Shown here: in pieces, positions 1 to 8,576 of the stretch
How the letters are laid out: each line of letters starts with the position of its first letter
Numbering within the stretch: the stretch's first letter is position 1
Program-made: the position numbers and the translations under genes
Assembly: GCF_001552595.1 (NCBI RefSeq)
Contig: NZ_BCRM01000005.1
Span: 310,001-374,000 of the forward strand
DNA length: 64,000 nt
Direction: 5' to 3'
From: Rhodococcus erythropolis NBRC 15567
GTDB lineage: Bacteria; Actinomycetota; Actinomycetes; Mycobacteriales; Mycobacteriaceae
Notes under the pieces: model-generated
Told to the model about the DNA's origin: nothing
Seen by the model: the letters and a program-made list of their open reading frames with translations, nothing else
Databases searched by the model: none

Positions 1-148
1 TCAGGGCATCGGTCTTCGCGATGCTGCGGTTGTGCAGGGCAACGGTGTGACCGTGGCGGGCGAAATTGCGGGCAATATTCGAACCCATGACGGCCAGGCC
101 GGTGACGCCGATCTGAGCTCGGGGTGATTCGGTGCTAGTGGTTGACAT
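1..148 (-). CDS. gnd: 6-phosphogluconate dehydrogenase, N-terminal part
   Basis: Only the first 49 codons are in the window; the gene continues beyond position 1. After a short Ser/Thr-rich leader the protein shows the Rossmann NADP-binding start GVTGLAVMGSNIARN, then a region reading HGHTVALHNRS, which is characteristic of decarboxylating 6-phosphogluconate dehydrogenases of the pentose phosphate pathway. The ATG at 148 is preceded by a GAGGG about 12 nt upstream. M. tuberculosis gnd1 (Rv1844c) lies beside a BlaR/BlaI pair as here, although here a helicase gene sits between them. Confidence 0.85.
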   Translation of the reverse strand, partial: MSTTSTESPRAQIGVTGLAVMGSNIARNFARHGHTVALHNRSIAKTDAL

Positions 149-256
149 ACTTACAGCTTTCCCTCTCGGTCCGCGGCTGTGAAATCCTGCGCTGTGCGCA
201 GCCGAAAACGGTGCGGCCGCGACGCGCGTGAACATCAGACCGTGCATACAAAACAC

Positions 257-292
257 GGATGCAGATCACTTTAATTGCAGTGACCTGCATCC
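257..292 (-). terminator. Intrinsic terminator after the DEAD-box helicase gene
   Basis: On the minus strand a 14-bp stem (GGATGCAG...CTGCATCC with one G-T pair) closes an 8-nt A/T-rich loop and is followed by GTGTTTTGT. It lies about 75 nt past the helicase stop codon. A second perfect hairpin (CTTCCGGC-tgt-GCCGGAAG, 305-323) lies between the stop codon and this one. Confidence 0.6.
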
Positions 293-365
293 GTCTCGAT
301 ACAGCTTCCGGCACAGCCGGAAGGTTCTCAGTGTTCAGTTGTCGAGCCGCAGCTCAGCGCAGGTA

Positions 366-2207
366 TTACCGCTGATCGCGCTTCGGGCCGTCGAATCCGT
401 CATAGCTACGACGGTCGGTGCGGCTGCGGAAGCCGCCACCGCTGGTCGAGGCTGCACGGTTGTCGCCGCCGTCGCGGTTGCCCTGGTAGCCACCGGAAGA
501 GCGGTTGCCCTGGTATCCGGTCGAGGGGCGGCTGTCGCGATCGCCGTACGAGCGGGTGTTGTCGCGGTTGCCCTGGTATCCACCACCGGACGAACGGTTG
601 CCCTGGTATCCGCCGCGGCTCTCGCCGTCACGGCTTCCCTGGTATCCGCCCGAAGAGCGGTTGCCCTGGTAACCCGTCGACGGGCGGCTGTCGCGGTCTC
701 CGTAGGACGGACGGCTGTCACGGTTGCCCTGGTAACCACCGCTGGAGCGATCACCCTGGTATCCACCGGAAGAGCGGTTGCCCTGGTATCCGCCGCGGCT
801 CTCGCCGTCACGGTTGCCCTGGTAGCCACCGGAAGAGCGGTTGCCCTGGTATCCGCCCGAAGAGCGGTTGCCCTGGTAGCCGCCACGGCTTCCGCCACGA
901 TCACCGAAGGAACGCTCGCCACGAGAAGAGCTCTCGCGCAAGGGTTCTCCGGTCGGCTTCTTGGCGCCGGTGATGCGAGCAAGTTCAGCAGAACCCGGGG
1001 TGACGGCAACGGCTGCGGCATTGACGCCGGCCATTCCGGTCAGACGCTTGAACTGACGCTTCTGGTTGGGCAGCACGATGGCGACAACGGTGCCCTTCTC
1101 GCCGGCGCGAGCGGTACGACCAGCGCGGTGCAGGTAGTCCTTGTGGTCGGCCGGGGGATCGACGTGAACGACGAGGTCGATGCCGTCGACGTGGATACCG
1201 CGTGCTGCGACGTCCGTTGCGACGAGGACCGGGGTGCGGCCGTTCTTGAAACGCTCGAGGACGCGGGTGCGCTGGTTCTGTGCCTTGCCGCCGTGAAGCG
1301 ACTCGGCAGCGATGCCGACTGCGCGGAGGCGATCGGTGATTCCCTCGCAACCGAGCTTGGTGCGGGCGAACATGATGGTGCGTCCGTCGCGGGCACCGAT
1401 CTCGGCGAGGACGGAATCCTTCTGCCCACGATCGACGAGGAGGACGTAGTGCTCCATCGTGTCGACGCTTGCGCGGCCGTCTTCGGTGGAGTGGGTGACG
1501 TGGTTGGCCAGGAACTGACGAACCAGCGACTGGACCTCACGGTCGAGGGTTGCCGAGAACAGCAGACGCTGTCCGTCTGCGGGGGTCTCGCCGAGGATCG
1601 AGCGAACCTCGGGCAGAAAGCCCATGTCCGCCATCTGATCGGCTTCGTCGAGTGCGGTGATTTCCACCGAGTCGAGGATGCAGGTGCCCTGACGCAGGTG
1701 ATCGCCCAGGCGACCCGGCGTTGCGACGAGGACGTCTACGCCGCGGCGAAGCTGATCGACCTGCTTGGCGAACGGCGTTCCACCGACAGCGGGACGAACC
1801 GTGAGTCCGAGTGCGCCGGCGTAGGAGTTGAGGGAGTCGACCACCTGGAAAGCAAGCTCACGGGTGGGGACGAGCACGAGTGCGCGGGGACGCTTGGCGG
1901 CCGGGCGATCTTCGTGGCGTGAGAGGCGGGTCAGCATCGGCAGGCCGAAGGCGAGGGTCTTACCCGATCCGGTCTGTGCGCGGCCGAGAACGTTGGTTCC
2001 GGCGAGCGCGTCCGGGATGGACTGTGCCTGGATGGGGGACGGGACGGTGATGGAGTTGCGCGCCAATGCGGCAACAAGCTGCTCGGGCAGGCCGATCTCG
2101 GCGAAGGTGATACCCGGCTCGGTGGCGACTGCTTCTTCGGCAGCGGGGGTGTTGACGGTGGGGTCTTCGATGTTCTCGGAAGACGACATTTGGACAGCGT
2201 TGGTCAC
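366..2207 (-). CDS. DEAD-box ATP-dependent RNA helicase with Arg/Gly-rich repeat tail
   Basis: The 613-residue product unwinds structured RNA in the cytoplasm and is probably involved in ribosome assembly or RNA turnover. All core motifs are visible in order: Q-motif (FAEIGLPEQ...PSPIQ), motif I AQTGSGKT, Ia PTRELAF, Ib TPGR, motif II DEAD, III SAT and VI HRAGRTARAG. The last ~170 residues are near-identical GGYQGNRSS/GDRDSRP repeats, an RGG-box-like disordered tail expected to bind RNA. I chose the GTG at 2207 because GGAGAGG lies 7 nt upstream; the next in-frame ATG (2189) has no ribosome binding site. The family fits RhlE/CsdA-type enzymes. The gene separates gnd from the blaR/blaI pair. 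Confidence 0.92.
   Translation of the reverse strand: MTNAVQMSSSENIEDPTVNTPAAEEAVATEPGITFAEIGLPEQLVAALARNSITVPSPIQAQSIPDALAGTNVLGRAQTGSGKTLAFGLPMLTRLSRHEDRPAAKRPRALVLVPTRELAFQVVDSLNSYAGALGLTVRPAVGGTPFAKQVDQLRRGVDVLVATPGRLGDHLRQGTCILDSVEITALDEADQMADMGFLPEVRSILGETPADGQRLLFSATLDREVQSLVRQFLANHVTHSTEDGRASVDTMEHYVLLVDRGQKDSVLAEIGARDGRTIMFARTKLGCEGITDRLRAVGIAAESLHGGKAQNQRTRVLERFKNGRTPVLVATDVAARGIHVDGIDLVVHVDPPADHKDYLHRAGRTARAGEKGTVVAIVLPNQKRQFKRLTGMAGVNAAAVAVTPGSAELARITGAKKPTGEPLRESSSRGERSFGDRGGSRGGYQGNRSSGGYQGNRSSGGYQGNRDGESRGGYQGNRSSGGYQGDRSSGGYQGNRDSRPSYGDRDSRPSTGYQGNRSSGGYQGSRDGESRGGYQGNRSSGGGYQGNRDNTRSYGDRDSRPSTGYQGNRSSGGYQGNRDGGDNRAASTSGGGFRSRTDRRSYDGFDGPKRDQR
478..899 (-). repeat. In-frame tandem repeats encoding the helicase RGG-like tail
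   Basis: A block of about 27-33 bp units containing CGGTTGCCCTGGTA (plus strand) recurs roughly a dozen times. It encodes GGYQGNRSS and GYQGNRD units. The nucleotide units are highly similar, so copy number probably changes by slippage or recombination. Unit lengths are multiples of three and the frame stays open. Confidence 0.85.
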
Positions 2208-2468
2208 GCGGAAACCTCTCCGGACTACGGGCACGTCGCGGAGCGGAAGAAGCCATGCTGAAATACACGACACAGTTCGCAAAGGGACGAGCCAGGGCAC
2301 ATGTCACCTGGCAATCCGAACGCATACTGCGGGGAATTGGGCTGTGTGCCGTTATATGTTGACGGACCACGATGGTGGCCGTGGTCCACTCTACGCCACC
2401 GGGGACACCGAAGTCAGGTAGCCCCGCCTGTGACCTGCACTACTACACGGGGTTGCGCAGGTCAAGAC

Positions 2469-3422
2469 TCAGTATGCGTTGAAAAGCAGTCGAAGTTCGG
2501 TGAGCCAGGGCACAGCCACCGCAACCGTGGGAACCACGAGAATCGCGACCGCCCCGAGATACGCAAAAACTGCGATGCGGGGATCTGCATCGTCGGCCGA
2601 GAGGCGCTGCACTCGGATGAGCGTCGACGGGCCGCCCGCTGCCATCGCTCCGCGGGGTGCCGTCGATCCGGCACACGCGACAAGTGCCCGCGCGAGGGGA
2701 GTGGGACCGGTAGCCCGCACAGCTGAATCGTCGGCGAGCAACTCCACCAGGAGTTGTACCGATCCCAGAGCCGACTTGCTACGGACGAAACGGGGGAACG
2801 CGTGGTTGACGGCCGTGAAAGCCTCGAGGACCAGATCGTGACGAGCTCGCAGGTGTGAACGCTCGTGCGTCAGGATTGCTTTGACCTCGGCATGATCGAG
2901 GTTCTGCAGAGTGCCTTGGCTGAGAACCACGCGTTGGCGCAGACCTGGCAGGCAGTATGCGATCGGTTCGTCCACGTCCAGCACCCGCAGATCGGGTGTG
3001 CGTTCCACCGACGCGGGCATGGCGCAGTCGTCGAGAAGGTCCACCAACACGCGGTGACGTGCACGGCGACGTCGGGTTCTCACAGCGACCTGGATTATCG
3101 AGAAGATCAGCTTCGCGCCGATCAGGAGCGTCAGGGCAAAAACAACCACGTACAGAATCCACAGCGGGAGCCCGAGTGCATCGATTTCGGCGGTCGGGGC
3201 CGTCGTCGGCCTACCGTCAGCGCCGGGAACGAGCAGCTGGCTGGCAATGGCCAGGCCCGAGCTGAATGCCGACAGCACCGCAGCAATCGCGACGGCTTGC
3301 CACAGAACCAACGCCGCGCGTGGAGCGCGGTAAGGCCACGTGGAGCGGCTCAGGAGTGCGGGAACCGGACCGGCCAGCAACAAGGCAAGCAGTCCGAAAA
3401 CCAGTGCAGTAGTGGCGTTCAT
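2469..3422 (-). CDS. M56 family (BlaR1-like) membrane metallopeptidase
   Basis: This 317-residue membrane protein has hydrophobic segments at about residues 1-25, 35-60 and 90-115, and a zinc-protease motif HERSH (His186, Glu187, His190) in LTHERSHLRARHD. It ends with another hydrophobic stretch and lacks the C-terminal penicillin-binding sensor domain of staphylococcal BlaR1, as in the mycobacterial homolog (Rv1845c). The family role is to sense an envelope signal and trigger loss of the partner BlaI repressor. The gene lies 25 nt downstream of blaI on the same strand and is presumably cotranscribed. The ATG at 3422 has GTAGGA just upstream. Confidence 0.85.
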   Translation of the reverse strand: MNATTALVFGLLALLLAGPVPALLSRSTWPYRAPRAALVLWQAVAIAAVLSAFSSGLAIASQLLVPGADGRPTTAPTAEIDALGLPLWILYVVVFALTLLIGAKLIFSIIQVAVRTRRRRARHRVLVDLLDDCAMPASVERTPDLRVLDVDEPIAYCLPGLRQRVVLSQGTLQNLDHAEVKAILTHERSHLRARHDLVLEAFTAVNHAFPRFVRSKSALGSVQLLVELLADDSAVRATGPTPLARALVACAGSTAPRGAMAAGGPSTLIRVQRLSADDADPRIAVFAYLGAVAILVVPTVAVAVPWLTELRLLFNAY

Positions 3423-3447
3423 GTCCTACACATCATGCACGACGAAA

Positions 3448-3861
3448 TCAGTTCGGCCTAGAAATTCCGGGCTGCGCAGCCTTTTTCGCGGACTCGCGCA
3501 CCTCGAGGGCAGCGAGCGCTTCGCGGAGAGCATCGGCTTCGTCAGCATTGACCTGTCCCACGAAGTGGACGAGTGCCGCAGCGCGACCGCCGGACTCCGG
3601 GGCCTGGGCCAGCGCGTCGACCATCAGGCTCGCGACCAGTTCTTCGCGCTTGTTGACGGGAAGATAGCGATGGGCGCGATCGTCACGCTGCTGAATCACC
3701 AGATGCTTCTTCGCCAGGCGCTGCAGAACGGTCATTACCGTCGTGTACGCCAATTCGCGATGCGTCGCGAGTGCTTCATGCACCTGTCGCACAGTTTGCG
3801 GTTCCGATGTGGACCACAAATGATCCATCACCGCGCGTTCGAGTTCACCTAGACCTGCCAT
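3448..3861 (-). CDS. blaI: BlaI/MecI/CopY-family transcriptional repressor
   Basis: The 137-residue protein has the typical BlaI length and a winged-helix N-terminus: MAGLGELERAVMDHLW, then TVRQVHEAL and a recognition region around AYTTVMTVLQRLAKKHLV. The C-terminal half matches the dimerisation part of the family. It should bind a TACTAC/GTAGTA dyad, and such a dyad lies 35 bp upstream of its start, so it is probably autoregulated. Its partner is the M56 peptidase gene that follows. The M. tuberculosis ortholog (Rv1846c) is reported to control its own operon and ATP synthase/beta-lactamase genes; targets here are unknown. Confidence 0.88.
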   Translation of the reverse strand: MAGLGELERAVMDHLWSTSEPQTVRQVHEALATHRELAYTTVMTVLQRLAKKHLVIQQRDDRAHRYLPVNKREELVASLMVDALAQAPESGGRAAALVHFVGQVNADEADALREALAALEVRESAKKAAQPGISRPN

Positions 3862-3895
3862 TCTTCGATTCTACGGACTTCCACGACGAAATACG

Positions 3896-3909
3896 TACTA
3901 CTGGTAGTA
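3896..3909. promoter_or_regulatory. BlaI operator (6-2-6 dyad)
   Basis: The sequence TACTAC-TG-GTAGTA is a perfect inverted repeat with a 2-bp centre, very close to the TACTACA/TGTAGTA operator core known for BlaI/MecI repressors. It lies 35-48 bp upstream of the blaI start, where it would overlap the promoter. Confidence 0.75.
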
Positions 3910-4052
3910 GTAACCGCCTCGGTGGGGGTGTGGTATTGGCCATAGTGATCTGCGTGACGGTTACGGTGGTGTGAGACGACCAAAGTCCCGACAATGACGA
4001 TGCCCGATAATTGCAAGCCAACAGTCGATCCGCAGAAAGTAGCCGCACGTAG

Positions 4053-6626
4053 ATGACGATCGACAGTTCGCCGGGCACCGAAGAATCGACGTCACGGGCG
4101 CGGGTAGTCAGGCAGAAAGCTGCCGGCATCATCCGTTTCGGCATTCGCGACGCACCCTTGACGGTCGTCCTACTTCTCACCATGTGGATACTGGGCGCCG
4201 TAACCGGCAGCATCGTTCACGGACCGTCCCGCGATCTCGAGCACACGATCGGTGCGGGAATGGGCTCGATCCAGCACGGACATGTCTGGATTCCACTGAG
4301 CTCCGCGCTGTGGGCAGGAAACCTGCTCGGGTACATCGGCGCGAGCGTGCTCCTGATTGCGGTCGCTGCACCCCTCGAACGGCGGATGGGAACGATCAAG
4401 CTGGCGATCGCCGGCGCAAGCACTCAAATCTTGGGAGTTCTGCTCGGGCTCGGCTGGGCATCCTTCGTGAAAGTGTTCGACTCCAATTGGGGGTTCCGCC
4501 TCCATGTCGGCTCCGCTGTCGGCGCGAGCGCGTGGATCGTCGGCGCCGCGATGGCCGCCAGCTCGAACATGGGGACATTGTGGCGTCGCCGCATCCGCGT
4601 CGGAACCCTGGCTTTGACCATCACCTTGGCCTTGTTCAGTGGTCAGCTGCAAGATGTCATCCGATTCTTTGCCGCTGTGGTGGGTTTGGTCATCGGACAG
4701 TGGATCGTCGGACGATCGGCTCGCGGTGAACGCATCGCCGGGACACAGCGAGAGGGCCGCGTCCTGGTCGCCATCGTCGTCGCGGCAAGTGCGATCGGCC
4801 CGATGATCGCCGCGCTGTCCCCACAGGCGGTTGGCCCACTCGCCGTACTCCGCGATCTCTTCCGTGGTGTTCCCTGGACCGTCGCAGAAGTACGTGAGCT
4901 GTGCGCCGAATCCGCGTCGGATCCGGACTGCCGACGCGGCCTCCTCGAGCTGAGACTCTCGGGGATCGGGCCGACTCTGCTCTCGTTGATGCCGTCGATT
5001 TTTGTGCTGGTGTTGAGCGATGGGCTCCGTCGTGGCCGCAGATTCGCCTGGATTGCGACTGTCTGTGCTCAGGTCGTCTTACTCGTCCTCTCGATCGGGA
5101 ACTTCGTCATCAGGTTCGTCGACGCAGTCGACAGTGACAGCTTGTTCTACGGAATCAGCGATCCGAACGTGTATCGAACGCTGGTGCCGTTCCTGACACC
5201 GCTCTTCGTGCTGATCCTGCTGATCGCCACACGTCGATACTTCGACGTCGCGGCCCCGGCCAAGACGTACCGACGTCTCGGTGCTGCGATCGTGACCTTG
5301 CTCGCGGTCCTCGCCGTGATCTACGTCGGCGGCGGAATGCTCGCCAGGCACGGGTTCGACCGCGAGCCCACGGTCACGTTGCTGCTCGCGGACTTCCCAC
5401 AGCGCCTTGTACCGCCGGTGTACCTGCAGTTGATCGACCCGCGCCTGCTTCCCGTGGACATCGAGTCGACGTTGCTCTTCGAGTGGACCGGCGTCGTGTT
5501 CTGGGGCGTTGCCGCCGTGTTGGTATTCGTGAGTTTCCTCAAGCCGGTCAAGACCGCCGATCCCAAAGCCGCCGAACGAGCGCGATCCATGTTGATCGCC
5601 GGTACCGGCAGCCCGTTGTCGTGGATGACGACGTGGAAGGGGAACACGTACTGGTTCAGCGCGGACGGTTCGAGTTACGTCGCGTATCGCGTCATCGCCG
5701 GCGTTGCTCTCACCACAGGTGATCCGGTCGGTCCTCCAGATCGCATGCGCGCGGCGATCGAGGGGTTCGCCGAGTTCGCGTCGTCGAACGGTTGGATTCC
5801 CTGCTTCTATTCCGTGACCGACGACGCCCGAACCATCACCGATTCGATGGGCTGGAGCGGTCTACAGGTCGCCGAGGAAACCGTGCTCGACCTGGGACAA
5901 GTCGCGTTCACAGGAAAGCGGTTCCAGGACGTGCGCACAGCACTGAACCGGGCGAAGAAGTCCGGTATCACCGCCGAGTGGATTTCCTTCCCTCATGCAC
6001 CTCTCGCGATCAAGGATCAGATGGTCGCGATCTCGGAGGAGTGGGTAGCGGACAAGGGGATGCCCGAGATGGGATTCACCCTCGGCGGACTCGACGAGGT
6101 CGACGACGAACAAGTGCGATGCCTGATCGCGGTCGACGAGGATCGCACCGTGCACGGTGTCACGTCGTGGCTACCGGTGTACCGCGACGGCAAAGTCGTC
6201 GGGTGGACACTCGACTTCATGAGGCGACGCTCCGAAGGGTTCCGTCCCGCGATGGAGTTCCTCATCGCTTCCGCTGCACTGAAATTGGAGGAGGAGGGCG
6301 TCGAGTTCCTCAGTCTGTCCGGTGCACCGCTGGCAACAATCGCCGGTGACTCCGAGAGGAATGCGAACGAACCGGAGGCCACGACTTTCTCGGCGATGAT
6401 GGACAGCGTGCTCGACCTACTCGGTCGCACCCTTGAACCGGTGTACGGATTTCGATCGCTGCTGGCCTTCAAATCGAAGTTCCAGCCGCGGTACGTGCCG
6501 ATGCACATGACATTCGCCGATCCAGCCGCGTTGCCGAGCATCGGCAACGCGGTCGGACGGGCATACCTGCCGACCGTGACGATCGGTCAGGGATTCAAAC
6601 TCGTTCGGACGATTCTGGGTCGCTGA
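4053..6626 (+). CDS. Aminoacyl-phosphatidylglycerol synthase-like protein: rhomboid-like membrane half plus DUF2156 domain
   Basis: The 857-residue protein begins with about six hydrophobic segments (residues ~30-220) resembling a rhomboid-type fold (HGHVWIPLSSALWAGNL, LLGYIGASVLLI). More membrane segments follow (~310-500), then a soluble DUF2156/MprF-type C-terminal domain (~535-850). That domain contains GDPVGPPDRM, FYSVTDDARTI, KSGITAEWI and FLSLSGAPLA, the GNAT-like fold that transfers an aminoacyl group from tRNA to phosphatidylglycerol. Corynebacterial and mycobacterial relatives make aminoacyl-PG or aminoacyl-diacylglycerol; the amino acid used here cannot be read from sequence. I see no catalytic rhomboid GxSG/H pair, so the N-terminal half may only scaffold or flip lipid. 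It converges on the ABC genes with a 10-bp gap. Confidence 0.75.
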   Translation: MTIDSSPGTEESTSRARVVRQKAAGIIRFGIRDAPLTVVLLLTMWILGAVTGSIVHGPSRDLEHTIGAGMGSIQHGHVWIPLSSALWAGNLLGYIGASVLLIAVAAPLERRMGTIKLAIAGASTQILGVLLGLGWASFVKVFDSNWGFRLHVGSAVGASAWIVGAAMAASSNMGTLWRRRIRVGTLALTITLALFSGQLQDVIRFFAAVVGLVIGQWIVGRSARGERIAGTQREGRVLVAIVVAASAIGPMIAALSPQAVGPLAVLRDLFRGVPWTVAEVRELCAESASDPDCRRGLLELRLSGIGPTLLSLMPSIFVLVLSDGLRRGRRFAWIATVCAQVVLLVLSIGNFVIRFVDAVDSDSLFYGISDPNVYRTLVPFLTPLFVLILLIATRRYFDVAAPAKTYRRLGAAIVTLLAVLAVIYVGGGMLARHGFDREPTVTLLLADFPQRLVPPVYLQLIDPRLLPVDIESTLLFEWTGVVFWGVAAVLVFVSFLKPVKTADPKAAERARSMLIAGTGSPLSWMTTWKGNTYWFSADGSSYVAYRVIAGVALTTGDPVGPPDRMRAAIEGFAEFASSNGWIPCFYSVTDDARTITDSMGWSGLQVAEETVLDLGQVAFTGKRFQDVRTALNRAKKSGITAEWISFPHAPLAIKDQMVAISEEWVADKGMPEMGFTLGGLDEVDDEQVRCLIAVDEDRTVHGVTSWLPVYRDGKVVGWTLDFMRRRSEGFRPAMEFLIASAALKLEEEGVEFLSLSGAPLATIAGDSERNANEPEATTFSAMMDSVLDLLGRTLEPVYGFRSLLAFKSKFQPRYVPMHMTFADPAALPSIGNAVGRAYLPTVTIGQGFKLVRTILGR

Positions 6627-6636
6627 TTCGCGATCG

Positions 6637-7488
6637 TCACGCAGGCTTTGCCGGCCCGCCGACGGCACCGAACACGTGCCGGGTTCCGATCGGAACGATC
6701 AGCGGCCGATCCGAGACGGGATCGTCGATGACCGCAGCTTCGAGACCGAACACCTCGAGCAGAAGTTCCGCGGAAATGATGTCCTTGGGGACACCAGAAG
6801 CGACGACGGCGCCGTCGCGCATCACGATCAGATGATCGCTGTATCTGACCGCGAGATTGAGGTCGTGCAGAACCATCACCACGGTGCGCCCCATTTCCTC
6901 GTGGAGTTGATCCACCAGGTCGAGGACTTCCATCGAGTGCGCGAGGTCCAGATAGGTAGTCGGTTCGTCGAGAAGCAGGATGTCGGTTCCCTGGGCGAGA
7001 GCCATCGAGATCCAGGCTCGCTGACGCTGACCGCCGGACAATTGATCGACGGGCCGATCGGCGAGATCCGAGACACCGGTCAGCTCGAGCGCTTCGGCGA
7101 CCTCGCCCTCGTCGTCCGCGGACCACTGCCTGATCCACGACTGGTGCGGGTGGCGCCCACGTGAGACCAAATCGGCGACGGTGAGCCCTTCCGGCGCAAC
7201 AGGAGTCTGGGGGAGCATTCCGAGCACCCGCGCGACTTCCTTGGTCTTCATCGAACTGATCGCCTTGCCGTCGAGGATGACCGATCCACCCTTTGGCTTG
7301 AGCAGACGACCGAGCGCGCGCAAGAGCGTCGACTTGCCGCAACCGTTGGGTCCGATGACCGTCGTGATCACGCCGGTGGGGATCTCGAGATCGAGTCCGT
7401 CGACGATGATGCGATCCCCGTACCCGAGCGTCAGATTCTGCGCGACGAGACGCGAAGGAGCATCGGTGGACTGGGCGATGGTGGTCAT
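6637..7488 (-). CDS. Iron-siderophore ABC transporter ATP-binding protein (FecE/FepC type)
   Basis: The 283-residue ATPase has Walker A GPNGCGKST, Q-loop GMLPQTP, signature LSGGQRQRAW, Walker B ILLLDEPT and the switch His in VMVLHDLNLA. The N-terminal LTLGYGDRIIVDGLDLEIP is typical of ferric-siderophore/B12 importers. It is the last gene of a three-gene operon; its start codon overlaps the stop of the preceding permease by 4 nt. The upstream iron box indicates induction on iron limitation. No substrate-binding lipoprotein gene is in the window, so the specific siderophore is unknown. Confidence 0.93.
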   Translation of the reverse strand: MTTIAQSTDAPSRLVAQNLTLGYGDRIIVDGLDLEIPTGVITTVIGPNGCGKSTLLRALGRLLKPKGGSVILDGKAISSMKTKEVARVLGMLPQTPVAPEGLTVADLVSRGRHPHQSWIRQWSADDEGEVAEALELTGVSDLADRPVDQLSGGQRQRAWISMALAQGTDILLLDEPTTYLDLAHSMEVLDLVDQLHEEMGRTVVMVLHDLNLAVRYSDHLIVMRDGAVVASGVPKDIISAELLLEVFGLEAAVIDDPVSDRPLIVPIGTRHVFGAVGGPAKPA

Positions 7489-8576
7489 GCTGTGACCTTC
7501 CGATTGTTACGAACCAACAGGTAGAGCAGGAACGGGCCGCCCAGTGCGGAAGTCACGATTCCGACGGGGAGTTCCACAGGCAGAATTGTTCGAGCGATGA
7601 CGTCGCTGCCTACCACCAGTACAGCACCGGTCAGCGCGGAAGCCACGATGGGCGGGCCGGCGGAGCGCACCAGACGCATGGCGACCTGTGGCGCAGCCAG
7701 GGCGACAAAGCCGACCGGACCTGCTGCTGCGGTCGCGATGGCGGCCAGTGCCACGGCGGAAAGCAACAACTTGGCCTGTGATGATTGCAAGCGAACACCG
7801 AGTGAGGTTGCGTTGTCGTCGCCCAACCGCAGTGCTCCCATGGTGAACGATGCGATCACCGCGTAGCCGCCGACTACTGCGACGGCGATTGCGACCGGCC
7901 ACATCTGATTCCAGGTGGCACCGTTGAGTGAACCGTTGAGCCACACCTGTGCGCGAGAAGCGTCGTTGATGTCCGCCGAGATGAGGAGCCATCCCGTCGC
8001 TGCCACCAGCATGGCGTTGATGCCGATACCGATCAGGATGAGGCGGAACCCCTCGACGCCCTTGCGCCACGCCAAGGCGTAGATCACCACTGCTGTCAGT
8101 AGGCCGCCGCAGAGCGCAGCCAACGGAATCCCCAGTGTGGCAAGCAGTCCCACGAACGAGCCACCCCCGCCGAGTACGATGAGTGCCACTGCGGCGGCAC
8201 TCGATCCAGCCGTGATTCCGAGGATGTCGGGGCTGGCGAGGGCATTGCGCGCAATCGTCTGGGTGACCGCACCGGCAATGCCGAGTGCCATACCGATGAA
8301 GAGCGCGGTGAGCGACCGAGGAAGTCGAAGGTCGAAGACGATCAGGTTCTGTGTCTTGCTGCCATTGCCGAGCAGGACCGAAATGACATCGGGGATCGAG
8401 ATCGGATAGTCGCCCCGCCCGATGTTGATGCAAAGCAGAAGGAACAGCGCAACTGCGAGGGCAATGCTCACCGACACCGCGAGTGGGCGGTAGACCAGCG
8501 AGAATCCACCGAGGCGGATCGACTTACGTGAGGGGACGGTCCGGGGGAGTACCCGGAGTTCCTGCTTGAGCGTCAC
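7485..8576 (-). CDS. FecCD-family siderophore ABC transporter permease
   Basis: The 363-residue protein has about ten hydrophobic segments from residue 30 onward and FecCD family signatures: LPRSLTALFIGMALGIAGAV, NALASPDILGI and GPVGFVALAAPQVAMRL, the last being the coupling-helix region that contacts the ATPase. It forms the heterodimeric membrane channel with the permease upstream, overlapping it by 4 nt and the ATPase gene downstream by 4 nt, which points to translational coupling. Confidence 0.93.
   Translation of the reverse strand: MTLKQELRVLPRTVPSRKSIRLGGFSLVYRPLAVSVSIALAVALFLLLCINIGRGDYPISIPDVISVLLGNGSKTQNLIVFDLRLPRSLTALFIGMALGIAGAVTQTIARNALASPDILGITAGSSAAAVALIVLGGGGSFVGLLATLGIPLAALCGGLLTAVVIYALAWRKGVEGFRLILIGIGINAMLVAATGWLLISADINDASRAQVWLNGSLNGATWNQMWPVAIAVAVVGGYAVIASFTMGALRLGDDNATSLGVRLQSSQAKLLLSAVALAAIATAAAGPVGFVALAAPQVAMRLVRSAGPPIVASALTGAVLVVGSDVIARTILPVELPVGIVTSALGGPFLLYLLVRNNRKVTA

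Noticed and set aside
478-899. Regular repeats that could suggest a CRISPR array
   Set aside because: The units are contiguous, in frame and translate into a helicase tail; there are no unique spacers or cas genes.
228-1922. 564-codon plus-strand open frame opposite the helicase
   Set aside because: Its Val/Ala/Arg-rich repeat translation is the antisense shadow of the helicase tail and core; no ribosome binding site or family pattern.
2364-2387. Hairpin GGACCAC/GTGGTCC as terminator of the M56 gene
   Set aside because: The 7-bp stem has a 10-nt loop and no U-tract on the minus strand, so it is too weak to call.
2301-2726. Plus-strand frame between the helicase and M56 peptidase genes
   Set aside because: It runs antisense into the M56 gene and has no homology pattern or ribosome binding site.
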